From: Mucispirillum schaedleri ASF457 | Lineage (GTDB): Bacteria; Chrysiogenota; Deferribacteres; Deferribacterales; Mucispirillaceae | Length of the DNA: 64,000 nucleotides | Assembly: GCF_000487995.2 (NCBI RefSeq) | Contig: NZ_CP097562.1 | Location: forward strand, 1,361,001-1,425,000 | Reading direction: 5' to 3' | Part shown: in pieces, positions 35,934 through 44,560 of the stretch | How the letters are laid out: every line of letters starts with the position of its first letter | Numbering within the stretch: position 1 is the stretch's first letter | Position numbers and translations under genes: made by a program | Notes under the pieces: model-generated | Databases searched by the model: none | Seen by the model: the letters and a program-made list of their open reading frames with translations, nothing else | Told to the model about the DNA's origin: nothing

Positions 35934-37520
35934 TTATTTTACATTTTTCTTAATAGTTAATACTCTGCCTGCATAAATATTAGATGATTTTAGTTTATTT
36001 ATACTTTTTATACTTGCAACTGATGTATTAAATTTTTTAGCAATGCTCCATAAAGAATCACCATTTTTTACTCTGTATTTTACATTTGCAACCTGACGGG
36101 ATGATTTTTTTGCAGTATAGCTTACATTAGTATAGCCATCTCTTGTTACCATAATATACTGACCTGGATATATTCTACTTGGTTTTATATTTGGATTTAG
36201 TTTCTGCAAGTCTTTCATGCGCATATTGTGATTATGAGCTATGCCTATAAATGTATCGCCTTTTTTAACTTTATAATATTTTGGGTCTATTTTTTCAAGA
36301 ACTTGTGCAAACATACTATCTATTTTTATGTTACTATATTCTTTTACAGGAATAAATATTTTCCTTGAAGTTAAAAGACTTTCTCTTTTTATACCATTTA
36401 CCCTTGATATATCTTCTTTTGACACATCAAACTTCTGTGCAATTTCTGCAACACTTTCCCCACGCTTTCCTTCATATATTTTATATCTTGCTCTCTCTAT
36501 TGCACTTGCTCTGGCAAGTATTTTTTTTGCTTCATTATCTCTTAAATAAGGCACTCTTATTTTATAAGCATGGGGTGGAGTGATAGGCAGTTTTAATGCA
36601 GGGTTTAAATCACGCATTAATTCATAGCTTACACCAAGCTCATCTGCAAGCCAGTATATGTTAGTTGATGCAGGTGCTTCTATTGTAGAAAAAAGAAGTG
36701 GCATATCAGCAGGCATTGTAAAACCATATTTTAAATAGTTTTTATAAACAATAAGCTGTGCCAAATATTTAGGGACATAATCTCTTGTTTCAAGTTTTAA
36801 AGTGTTTCGGCTTGATATTGCAAAAAAGTCATTTGTATCATGTTTCTGTATTGCTCTTGCCATTCTTCCCGGACCTGCATTATAAGCAGCAAGGGCAAGA
36901 TACCAGTCGCCAAATCTTTCATAAAGTGATTTTAAATATTTTGCAGCTGCTCTTGTTGCTTTTTCAAAATCTCTCCTTTCATCTATCCAAAAATTCTGTT
37001 CCATACCATACATTTTGCCTGTGCCCTGCATAAACTGCCACATACCAGTTGCACCTGCATGGCTGACAGCATGAGTGTTATATCCGCTTTCTGTAAATGC
37101 AAGCACTACTAAATCACTTGGCAGTCCTTCCTGCAAAAATATATCTTTTACAAGATACATATACTTATTAGAACGGTTAAGCCAGCTTTGAGTAGTCAGC
37201 GGCACTCTCTCTGTATAGTATTTTATATAAGCATTTACTCTGCCAGTCATTGCCATTGGAACATTAAATTCTTTAAACTCTTCATAATATGGGGAGTTTT
37301 CTTCTACATCATCTGATGAATATGATGAATATATACTTAAATCAGGCAGTGGAAGTGTGCTGTCATCTATAGCTGTAAATATTTCATAATAATCAGACTC
37401 TTCCTTTACAATATTCCCTGCTTCTCTTATTGTCTCTTTTAACTGCTGATTTGCTGTGCCTGCACAGCTTGTCAGTATAAATGCTCCTGCAAGTATGATA
37501 CTTAATTTAATTTTCTTCAT
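35934..37520 (-). CDS. mltD: Membrane-bound lytic transglycosylase D-like, three LysM
   Basis: MltD-type enzymes cut peptidoglycan glycan strands. The lipobox LTSC gives Cys19 for lipid anchoring. The goose-lysozyme/SLT fold is seen in VVLAFTESGYNTHAVSHAGA, with the catalytic glutamate, followed by TGMWQFMQGTGKMYG and YLALAAYNAGPGRMARAI. Three C-terminal LysM repeats (about residues 345-395, 415-460 and 480-526; YKVKKGDTFIGIAHNHNM, YRVKNGDSLWSIAKKFNTSV) bind glycan. The length of 528 residues is normal. It follows the LpoA-like lipoprotein gene by 15 nt, a fitting wall-synthesis partner. Confidence 0.93.
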   Translation of the reverse strand: MKKIKLSIILAGAFILTSCAGTANQQLKETIREAGNIVKEESDYYEIFTAIDDSTLPLPDLSIYSSYSSDDVEENSPYYEEFKEFNVPMAMTGRVNAYIKYYTERVPLTTQSWLNRSNKYMYLVKDIFLQEGLPSDLVVLAFTESGYNTHAVSHAGATGMWQFMQGTGKMYGMEQNFWIDERRDFEKATRAAAKYLKSLYERFGDWYLALAAYNAGPGRMARAIQKHDTNDFFAISSRNTLKLETRDYVPKYLAQLIVYKNYLKYGFTMPADMPLLFSTIEAPASTNIYWLADELGVSYELMRDLNPALKLPITPPHAYKIRVPYLRDNEAKKILARASAIERARYKIYEGKRGESVAEIAQKFDVSKEDISRVNGIKRESLLTSRKIFIPVKEYSNIKIDSMFAQVLEKIDPKYYKVKKGDTFIGIAHNHNMRMKDLQKLNPNIKPSRIYPGQYIMVTRDGYTNVSYTAKKSSRQVANVKYRVKNGDSLWSIAKKFNTSVASIKSINKLKSSNIYAGRVLTIKKNVK

Positions 37521-37535
37521 TCAGTATTAATCCTT

Positions 37536-39116
37536 TTATCTTGGCAGCGATTCTGTCCCTTCTTCTATTTCTGGCTTAAATTTACCTTTTTCAACAAGTT
37601 TATTACCATCTGCATATAAAAGAACTGGAGTTCTTACTGCATATCCGTTTATTATATCATCAATATTTGTAATGTATTTTCCTGTTTTATCTTTATTAAC
37701 TATTTTATTAATATATGTAATAATATCATATCCTAATGCATTTTCACCACTCATTGGTGTGCCATAAAAGCCTTTATAATCAGTAGATATTCTTATATAT
37801 TCTTCATCACCAGCTAAAAATGCAGCAGTTAATATATATACTCCTCTAAAATATGAACGCTGGTCATTTGTTATATCATACTCTGGAATATAGCTTGTCA
37901 TTACAAGAACATCTTGTATTGTACTGTTTACCTGCCAGTATTTAGCAATAGGTATTATATCAAGTATCTCTTTTTCATCTGCCATAATGATTATTACATA
38001 AGGTCTGTTTTTGTCACTATGTAATATATTCTGCAGCTCTACTTGATACTTGCCTGATGTTTTTACTACATGTGCCTTTTTTCCTTCACTTTTAAACATA
38101 TCAGCAATTATCCTGCCATGTGCTTCATGCTGGTCTGATGTTATGATTACTGCTTTTGGTTTATTTTTTACTATTTTTAATTCTCCAGCAATTTCACTTA
38201 GCTGCAGCCAGTCTACACCAAAGTTTGATTTATGACCACTGATAAACAATTCATAATTATTCAGCCTTAAAAGCATATCTTTTTTACTTTCTTCATCTGC
38301 TGCAAAATCTGTTACTGGTTCAAGCTGATAGTTATTATCATATTTACCCATGCCGTATATCATGCCTGCTGCCACATCATTAAAAATATCACCACCTGCT
38401 AAATTGATTTTTGCATCAGGGTTTATATGTATTTCATCTATCATATCTGCCTGTGACGAAACTGTATCCATATTATCAACAGCTCCACCTATACCCATTG
38501 CATGCAGATATTCTTCATAAGTCATATTATCTGTCATAATAGGTGGTGACTTTTCACCTGCTGTATCTGCTGCTACCTCTTTAAATTTTTCTTTTCCACC
38601 TATTGCAATATTAATACATGTATTTATTTCATTATCATTTGTTACAAGCACCCCAAGCTGATTACAGTATATCTGCATAACACGCATATAAACAGGTGTT
38701 CTTCTCATTTCCTTGATATTGTTTGCCATATTAATGGCTGCCCCTTTTTCACCTTCTCTAATTAAAGATTCCATTTTCCAAAGCTGGCCAAAGATTGACA
38801 TTTCTTCATCAAGATTTTTTGAATTGTAGCTTTTATCAATAAGCAGTCTGCCATAGTTTTTATCACCATAGTATAAATAATATGAGCCTAAAAGAAGTGT
38901 TGCAGAATCAGCAATAAATAAATCAGGATGAACTGTTAATTCTCTTAACTTTACAATATCCTGATTCTGCAGCCGCTTTGCTGCATAATATTCTGGATAA
39001 AATGTTTTACTTGTCTGACCTTTTAAGGCACAGCCATTAAGAATAATAACTGCACTAACAGCTAATAATACAGTAAGTTCGTGTAATCGGCAATTCAATC
39101 CTAATTTTTTCAACAT
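37536..39116 (-). CDS. LpoA-like / periplasmic-binding-fold lipoprotein
   Basis: A long N-terminus precedes the signal helix and lipobox ILNGC (Cys29). The first half of the mature protein is helical repeat-like (ADSATLLLGSYYLYYGDKNY, KGAAINMANNIKEM). The second half resembles a type 1 periplasmic-binding fold: KPKAVIITSDQHEAHGRIIA, YVIIIMADEKEILDIIPIAK, TSYIPEYDITNDQRSYFRGV, GYDIITYINKI. This two-part layout is that of LpoA, the outer-membrane activator of penicillin-binding protein 1A, but similarity is by architecture only. The start has a GCGAGG site and overlaps rsmG by 62 bp. Confidence 0.65.
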   Translation of the reverse strand: MLKKLGLNCRLHELTVLLAVSAVIILNGCALKGQTSKTFYPEYYAAKRLQNQDIVKLRELTVHPDLFIADSATLLLGSYYLYYGDKNYGRLLIDKSYNSKNLDEEMSIFGQLWKMESLIREGEKGAAINMANNIKEMRRTPVYMRVMQIYCNQLGVLVTNDNEINTCINIAIGGKEKFKEVAADTAGEKSPPIMTDNMTYEEYLHAMGIGGAVDNMDTVSSQADMIDEIHINPDAKINLAGGDIFNDVAAGMIYGMGKYDNNYQLEPVTDFAADEESKKDMLLRLNNYELFISGHKSNFGVDWLQLSEIAGELKIVKNKPKAVIITSDQHEAHGRIIADMFKSEGKKAHVVKTSGKYQVELQNILHSDKNRPYVIIIMADEKEILDIIPIAKYWQVNSTIQDVLVMTSYIPEYDITNDQRSYFRGVYILTAAFLAGDEEYIRISTDYKGFYGTPMSGENALGYDIITYINKIVNKDKTGKYITNIDDIINGYAVRTPVLLYADGNKLVEKGKFKPEIEEGTESLPR

Positions 39117-39642
39117 TTAAACCTCGCTTTTCTATTACAGGTAATGCTTCTTTTAACTCTTCATCTAGTCTCTCACCTTTATACATTACCCACTTAGTAT
39201 TTTGTTTTGATATTTGAAAAGAGTTTTTTAAAAGCTCTTTTACAGAAGAAACTCCTCTTGCTGTAATAATATCAAAACTTCTGTCTTTTATATTTTCTAC
39301 TCGTGTATTTAATACTTCAATATTTTTAAGCTCTAATTTTTTTGCTGCCTGTTCTAAAAATATGCATTTTTTGCCTATACTCTCAATAAGAGTAACTTTT
39401 AAATCAGGATAAAAAATACCAAGCACTATCCCCGGAAAACCTCCGCCACTGCCAATATCTGCTAAACTGCCACATGGTGATTCACTTTGCTGAAAATAGT
39501 ATATACTATCATAATAATGTTTCAAGTAAAATTCTTCTCTTTCTTTAATAGCAGTTAAATTTATTTGACAATTTAAATGCAATTCATAAAACTTTTCAAG
39601 TTTTTTTTCTATTATTTCTGTTGTTTTTATTAATTTATCCAT
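39055..39642 (-). CDS. rsmG: 16S rRNA (guanine527-N7) methyltransferase
   Basis: RsmG (GidB) methylates G527 of 16S rRNA; its loss gives low-level streptomycin resistance. The SAM-binding motif is SLADIGSGGGFPGIVLGIFY, with the following DLKVTLIESIGKKCIFLEQA and IITARGVSSVKELLKNSF. The length of 195 residues is typical. It overlaps the end of mnmG by 8 bp, the usual mnmG-rsmG pairing. In many bacteria parA-parB come next; here a lipoprotein and mltD do, although a parS site is nearby. Confidence 0.94.
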   Translation of the reverse strand: MDKLIKTTEIIEKKLEKFYELHLNCQINLTAIKEREEFYLKHYYDSIYYFQQSESPCGSLADIGSGGGFPGIVLGIFYPDLKVTLIESIGKKCIFLEQAAKKLELKNIEVLNTRVENIKDRSFDIITARGVSSVKELLKNSFQISKQNTKWVMYKGERLDEELKEALPVIEKRGLNVEKIRIELPITRTYCIISC

Positions 39643-41500
39643 TATTTCTTTTCTCTTTATTTATTGCAATTTCTAATATTGATACAGCAGATATACTCAT
39701 ACCCGGTATTCTTAATGCCTGCCCCAGTGTTTTTGGTTTAATTTTGCTGAATTTCTCTCTATATTCCCGTCTTAACCCTGCAATATTGCTGTAATCAAAA
39801 TCATCTGGAATTTTTTTATCTTCTAATGATTTATATTTTTTTATCTCTTCTTCCTGCAGGCTGATATATCCTGAATATTTTATTATTGTTTCCACCTGCT
39901 TTGCTGCTCTTCCAGTAAGAGTTGTAAGCTCCATATCATAAATCATATCAATATTTGTTTCAGGCCGTTTTAAAAACTCATAAATGGATAAGCCCCTATC
40001 AAGTGATATATTGTATTTTTCTAGTTTTTCTTTATTATCTTTTAACCTTATAGTCTCATTTCTAAATCTTTCTACTTCATTATATACTTGTTCTTTTTCT
40101 AATATAAACCTTTCATATCTTCTTTTTGATATTAAACCATATTTATATCCGTATTCTATTAATCTGTATTCTGCATTATCTTCCCTTAAATGCAGCCTGT
40201 ATTCCCCACGGGAAGTAAACATTCTGTATGGCTCATCTACACCTTTCGTTATCAAATCATCAGTTAATACTCCAATATAGCTTTCATTTCTTCCAAGTAT
40301 AAATGGCTCTTTATTATCTATTGAAAGGACTGCATTAATACCTGCCATAAGTCCTTGACATGCAGCCTCTTCATATCCGCTTGTGCCGTTAATCTGCCCT
40401 GCAAAATATAAACCTTTTATTATTTTTGTTTCATAAGATGGGTATAATATTGTAGGCTGAAATGCTTCATACTCTATTGCATAAGCCGGACGAATAAGCT
40501 GACAGTTTTCAAGTCCTTTTATAGTTCTGTATGCTTTTATCTGCGCATCAACTGGCAGCGATGTAGAAAATCCGTTAGGATATACTTCATTGCTGCTGCC
40601 ACCTTCTCTTTCTAATATTATTTGGTGTCTTGTTCTTTCTGGAAATTTTGCAATCTTATCCTCCATACTTGGACAGTATCTTGGGCCTATTCCTTTATCT
40701 GCGGAATTATAGTATATGCTTCTATGGATATTTTCTTTTACGATTTTGTGCGTTTCTTCATTAGTATATGTTGCATAACATTTGATTTGTGGAAGCTTAA
40801 AACTTTCATTTTCAAATGAAAATGGTATTTTTTCGCCATCCATTTCATATACTTCTAATTTGGAAAAATCTATTGTGCGTATATCTATTCTTGCAGGAGT
40901 TCCTGTTTTTAATCTAATGGCAGTAAATCCAAGCTCTTTTAATGACTTTGAAAGCTCAATTGATGGCTTTTCATAAGTTCTGCCTGCTGGAAAACTTGTT
41001 TCTCCAATAAACACTTTTCCATTTAAAAATGTTCCTGTGCATATTATGGCTTTTTTGCATTTAAAATCTTCACCCCAGATATTTCCTATGCCATATACTT
41101 CATTGTCTTTTATATAAATTTTTGATGCTTCACCCTGCTTTACTTCCAGATTACTTTGGCTCATTAATGTATTTATCATTCTTATAATATATATTTTTTT
41201 ATCAGCCTGACCTCTTGAGCTTTTTGCAGCAGCACCCTTTTTGCTGTTAAGCATTTGAAACTGTATGCATGCATCATCAATATTTTTAGCTATTTCGCCA
41301 CCTAGTGCATCTATATCTTTTACAAGGTTTCCCTTTGCAAGCCCACCAATTGCAGGGTTGCAGCTCATTTGTCCTATACTGTCTATTGTGGAAGTTAAAA
41401 GCAGTGTTTTTGCTCCCATTCTTGCAGCTGCAAGTGCTGCTTCGCACCCTGCATGCCCACCACCTGCAACTATTACATCATATATTTTTTTAAAGTTCAT
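39635..41500 (-). CDS. mnmG: tRNA uridine-5-carboxymethylaminomethyl modification enzyme MnmG, copy 1
   Basis: With MnmE, MnmG adds carboxymethylaminomethyl to U34 of certain tRNAs. The FAD motif is VAGGGHAGCEAALAAARMG (residues 11-29). Family signatures include QMSCNPAIGGLAKGNLVKDI, DALGGEIAKNIDDACIQFQM, LKTGTPARIDIRTID, GPRYCPSMEDKIAKFPER and GLYFAGQINGTSGYEEAACQ. The 621-residue length and GQALRIPGMSISAVSIL tail are complete. Compared with usual MnmG, the stretch MLNSKKGAAAKSSRGQADK departs from the common SKGPAVR-PRAQADK, which the second copy keeps better. It is followed by rsmG. Confidence 0.93.
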   Translation of the reverse strand: MNFKKIYDVIVAGGGHAGCEAALAAARMGAKTLLLTSTIDSIGQMSCNPAIGGLAKGNLVKDIDALGGEIAKNIDDACIQFQMLNSKKGAAAKSSRGQADKKIYIIRMINTLMSQSNLEVKQGEASKIYIKDNEVYGIGNIWGEDFKCKKAIICTGTFLNGKVFIGETSFPAGRTYEKPSIELSKSLKELGFTAIRLKTGTPARIDIRTIDFSKLEVYEMDGEKIPFSFENESFKLPQIKCYATYTNEETHKIVKENIHRSIYYNSADKGIGPRYCPSMEDKIAKFPERTRHQIILEREGGSSNEVYPNGFSTSLPVDAQIKAYRTIKGLENCQLIRPAYAIEYEAFQPTILYPSYETKIIKGLYFAGQINGTSGYEEAACQGLMAGINAVLSIDNKEPFILGRNESYIGVLTDDLITKGVDEPYRMFTSRGEYRLHLREDNAEYRLIEYGYKYGLISKRRYERFILEKEQVYNEVERFRNETIRLKDNKEKLEKYNISLDRGLSIYEFLKRPETNIDMIYDMELTTLTGRAAKQVETIIKYSGYISLQEEEIKKYKSLEDKKIPDDFDYSNIAGLRREYREKFSKIKPKTLGQALRIPGMSISAVSILEIAINKEKRNNG

Positions 41501-41620
41501 ACATACCTTATTTTACTTCTTTATTTTTCTGTTATTACTTTCAGCTTGTTATTATATCATCTTTTATAAATATCTGCTATATATTTATTTTTGTTTTATA
41601 TATTTTTCCAGTTTATAATA

Positions 41621-41996
41621 TGTTTAAATTATATTTTTTAGATACTTAGCTATATTTCAAGCTCAGTATTGACAATATAGGAACAGAAAGTCCCGTCTGA
41701 AAGTAAGTGACGGGAGTATTTACTGCGACCAAGCATGATTTTTCAAATTCAGGGGTAGCGTCTTTTACTATGCTCCGCTCCAAGTGCAGAAAACGGCTTG
41801 CATTAATATAAACAAGACCCCGTTTTTGCGATGCAAGCATTTTCAGACCAAATAGGGAGGAAGCAGAAATGCATAGCTGGACTGAATTTTTTAATATAAA
41901 TTTATTATATCATTTTGAGCCTGATTTTTAAAGGTGAAAAATCTAAATCATATATATTTCAGCAGTGCATAATATATTTAAATTATCTGTTTTTTA
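41621..41996 (+). repeat. Dispersed bipartite repeat, locus E, carrying an insert
   Basis: The left module (ttttttagatacttagctat-atttcaagctcagtattgac, about 41634-41673) and right module (tcattttgagcctgattttt-aaaggtgaaaaatc, 41909-41943), with its tail gcagtgcataatatatttaa, flank a GC-richer segment of about 235 bp. At locus A the same two modules are separated by only about 25 bp. Confidence 0.7.
41681..41896. other. GC-richer structured insert, candidate RNA or small mobile segment
   Basis: This roughly 215-bp block stands out from its AT-rich surroundings and has no convincing ORF. Complementary pieces include TCCCGTC / GACGGGA (41691-41697 with 41709-41715), AAATTCAG / CTGAATTT (41745-41752 with 41882-41889), GCTTGCAT / ATGCAAGC (41796-41803 with 41831-41838), AAAACGG / CCGTTTT (41790-41796 with 41820-41826) and GCATTT / AAATGC (41837-41842 with 41867-41872). 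The AAAACGG and GCTTGCAT pairs interleave like a pseudoknot. The plus strand ends in a T-run. Strand and function are unknown. Confidence 0.45.
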
Positions 41997-42065
41997 TATA
42001 TGACAATAGTATTATAATATTTTCTTTGAAAACAAGCTTTTAATACCACACTCATATAATTTTGC

Positions 42066-42338
42066 TTATGTTAATCTTAAAATAATTGCAGTTATTAATG
42101 CAGTAATTACTGCAAAGATAAAGCTGTTGCTTTGTTTTTTTCCACGCCAAATATAAGCAAAATTTATCAAAACTAAAAATAATGGTATTAAATAAATATT
42201 TTTAAATCCTGTATCAAAGTATGTTCTTATAACTGCTGATAATGTGCCTGTAATTATGATTAATGACATAGCAAAAAAGAATATAATTTTAACAGCTTTC
42301 CATTTATTTATATTTTTCATATTATAACTATTACTCAT
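42066..42338 (-). CDS. Small membrane protein of unknown function
   Basis: The 90-residue product has three likely membrane helices: AVKIIFFFAMSLIIITGTLS, FKNIYLIPLFLVLINFAYIW and FIFAVITALITAIILRL. A short basic loop (RGKKQS) separates the last two. No family is recognised. It begins about 39 nt after the second mnmG stop, with the parS site in between, and is probably transcribed from the same start. Its small size means it could be spurious, but the helix pattern and frame support it. Confidence 0.55.
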   Translation of the reverse strand: MSNSYNMKNINKWKAVKIIFFFAMSLIIITGTLSAVIRTYFDTGFKNIYLIPLFLVLINFAYIWRGKKQSNSFIFAVITALITAIILRLT

Positions 42339-42351
42339 TGTTTATACATTA

Positions 42352-42367
42352 TGTTTCACGTGAAACA
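42352..42367. promoter_or_regulatory. parS: parS centromere site
   Basis: The sequence TGTTTCACGTGAAACA is the exact 16-bp palindromic ParB-binding site conserved in most bacteria. It lies about 15 kb from the dnaA-dnaN gap, as expected for an origin-proximal centromere, between the second mnmG and a small membrane-protein gene. Confidence 0.93.
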
Positions 42368-42377
42368 TAATATAGTG

Positions 42378-44243
42378 TTATGATTTATTAATTTTATTAT
42401 GCTTATATATTTCAACTGCTAAAACAGAGACTGCGGTTTTTGTAAGTCCCGGTATTCTTAAAGCCTGCCCTAATGTTTTAGGTTTTATATTTTTTAATTT
42501 ATCAGAATATTCAAGCCTAAGACCAGATATATTATCATAAGAAAAATTATCAGGTATAACTATACTTTCAATATCTTCTTTATTGCTTTCTTCCATACTT
42601 TCTATATATCCTGAATATTTTACTTTAATTTCTACCTGCCGTGCTTTCCTGCCACTTAAACCACCACCGGTTAATTTTATAATATCATCATAACTTAACT
42701 GTGGTCTTTTTAATAATTCTTCAGCTTTAAATGACTGGCTTATGCTTACACCAATTTTAGAAAGGTATTCTTCATTTCCACTATTTTTCTTAATAAGTGT
42801 ATTTTTAAGCCTTTCTATTTCATTATTTACTTCCTGCATATCCTGCTGATACCTTTCATATCTTGTTTTAGAAATAAGTCCTAATTTATATCCGTAGCTT
42901 ATCAGCCTTTCTTCTGCATTATCTTCCCTTGTTAAAAGCCTGAATTCACTGCGGGAAGTAAACATTCTATATGGCTCTGTTATTCCTTTTAATACTAAGT
43001 CATCAGTAAGCACACCAATATAGCTTTCATTCCTGCCTAATATAAATGGCTCTTTGTTATCAAGAGAAAGCACTGCATTTACTCCTGCCATAAATCCCTG
43101 CACTGCTGCTTCTTCATAACCACTTGTGCCATTTAACTGACCTCCAAAAAACAAACCTTTTACAAGTTTCGTTTCATAATTATGGTTAAGACCTGTTGGC
43201 TGATATGCATCATACTGCACAGCATAAGCTGGGCGGATAAACTGGCAGCTCTCCATTCCCTTTACTGTTCTGTATGCTTTTATCTGCAATTCCACTGGTA
43301 TAGAACATGAAAATCCATTTACATGCACTTCTTTTGTATTTAACCCTTCCGGTTCAATAACAAGTTTATGTCCTGTTTTTTCAGGGAATTTTAAAACCTT
43401 ATCTTCCATACTTGGACAGTATCTTGGTCCGTTACTTTGCCTTGCACCATTATAAAATAAACTTTTTTCTGCGGCTTCTCTTATAACTTTATGGGTTTCT
43501 TCATTCGTCTGCGTTCCATAACACTTAATCTGTGGTAGATTTATAGACTTAGTTTCTGTAGAGAATGGTATTAGAATATTATCACTGACATACTCTTCAA
43601 GACCATTTAAACTTAGACTGTCAATATGCAGCCTTGCAGGTGTATCTGTTTTAAGCCTTAAAGGTTTAAAGCCTATCTTTTTAAGAGAAAGAGAAAGACC
43701 TGTTGCAGCAGGTTCATACATTCTGCCTGCTTCCATTACTCTATCACCTATAAATATTTCACCTCCAATAAATGTGCCGCCGCATATTACTATTCTTCTT
43801 GCAAGAAAAGTCTGACCGCATGCAGTTTCTACACCACGGACTGCTCTATTTTCCACAAGCACTTCTGTGACTATTCCCTGCTTAACATCAAGAGACGGTG
43901 TATTCATTATAATTGTCTGAAATCTGTTTTTATATAAATATTTATCTGCCTGAGCTCTGCTGCACCATACTGCCGGTCCTTTTCTTTTATTAAGCACTCT
44001 AAACTGAATACCTGTTTCATCAATATTTTTTGCCATTTCGCCGCCAAGAGCATCCATATCTTTTACAAGATTACCTTTACCAATACCACCTATTGCAGGG
44101 TTACATGGCATTAAAGCAATATTATCAATAGAAATTGTAAGCAGTAAAGTATCTGCCCCCATTCTTGCAGCTGCAAGGGATGCTTCACAGCCTGCATGGC
44201 CTGCACCTACAACTATTACATCATAAATTTTTTGAAAATCCAT
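42378..44243 (-). CDS. mnmG: MnmG paralogue, copy 2
   Basis: This second 621-residue MnmG has the FAD motif VVGAGHAGCEASLAAARMG and shared signatures CNPAIGGIGKGNLVKDMDAL, GIQFRVLNKRKGPAVWCSRA-QADK, GPRYCPSMEDKVLKFPEKTG and NGTSGYEEAAVQGFMAGVNA. It is clearly homologous over its whole length to copy 1. It deviates where copy 1 is canonical: IALMPCNPAIGG for QMSCNPAIGG, GGTFIGGEIFIG for TGTFLNGKVFIG, and KTDTPARL for KTGTPARI. So neither copy is fully consensus. It could be redundant, act on other tRNAs or be a non-catalytic partner. It stands alone, without rsmG. Confidence 0.9.
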   Translation of the reverse strand: MDFQKIYDVIVVGAGHAGCEASLAAARMGADTLLLTISIDNIALMPCNPAIGGIGKGNLVKDMDALGGEMAKNIDETGIQFRVLNKRKGPAVWCSRAQADKYLYKNRFQTIIMNTPSLDVKQGIVTEVLVENRAVRGVETACGQTFLARRIVICGGTFIGGEIFIGDRVMEAGRMYEPAATGLSLSLKKIGFKPLRLKTDTPARLHIDSLSLNGLEEYVSDNILIPFSTETKSINLPQIKCYGTQTNEETHKVIREAAEKSLFYNGARQSNGPRYCPSMEDKVLKFPEKTGHKLVIEPEGLNTKEVHVNGFSCSIPVELQIKAYRTVKGMESCQFIRPAYAVQYDAYQPTGLNHNYETKLVKGLFFGGQLNGTSGYEEAAVQGFMAGVNAVLSLDNKEPFILGRNESYIGVLTDDLVLKGITEPYRMFTSRSEFRLLTREDNAEERLISYGYKLGLISKTRYERYQQDMQEVNNEIERLKNTLIKKNSGNEEYLSKIGVSISQSFKAEELLKRPQLSYDDIIKLTGGGLSGRKARQVEIKVKYSGYIESMEESNKEDIESIVIPDNFSYDNISGLRLEYSDKLKNIKPKTLGQALRIPGLTKTAVSVLAVEIYKHNKINKS

Positions 44244-44400
44244 ATAAATCCTTATAAAAAATTTTAATGATTATAATAATTTTTTTTAAGTATTTTGTAA
44301 AGAAATTAATTTATATATTATTCTGTATCATTATGCTTATATGATGTATTGTAATAATGATAATCTATTTCTTCCAGTAATAAATACAAGACTTATCTAA

Positions 44401-44416
44401 TGTTTCATGTGAAACA
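44401..44416. promoter_or_regulatory. parS-like site with one mismatch
   Basis: TGTTTCATGTGAAACA differs from the consensus parS by a single C-to-T in the centre. It lies about 2 kb from the perfect site, on the other side of the second mnmG gene. ParB binding may be weakened. Confidence 0.6.
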
Positions 44417-44506
44417 TTAGATAAAATATTTAAAACAAATATTTCTAAAAAACAATAATATAATATACCTAACATTACTTTAAGAATAAAAAAAATATTA
44501 TAATTA

Positions 44507-44560
44507 TGTCATTTTGAGCCTGATTTTTAAAGGCAAAAAATCTAAATGATATATATTGCA
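44507..44560 (+). repeat. Dispersed repeat, locus F (single module)
   Basis: The module tgtcattttgagcctgattt-ttaaaggcaaaaaatctaaat followed by gatatatattgca closely matches loci C and E. The second module is not found nearby. Confidence 0.65.

Noticed and set aside
41669-41700. TTGACA as a -35 box for the structured insert
   Set aside because: The sequence 17 nt downstream is CCCGTC, not a -10 box, and TTGAC is part of repeat module X.
41646-41840. Minus-strand ORF of 64 codons in the GC-richer insert
   Set aside because: No ribosome binding site or recognisable domain. It runs through repeat module X and several stem segments, so non-coding structure explains it better.
41835-41885. Resemblance of GGGAGGAAGCAG to the signal-recognition-particle RNA motif
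   Set aside because: The universal tetraloop helix (GGUCC-GGAA-GGAAGCAG) is not formed; the loop here is longer and the flanking pairs are wrong.
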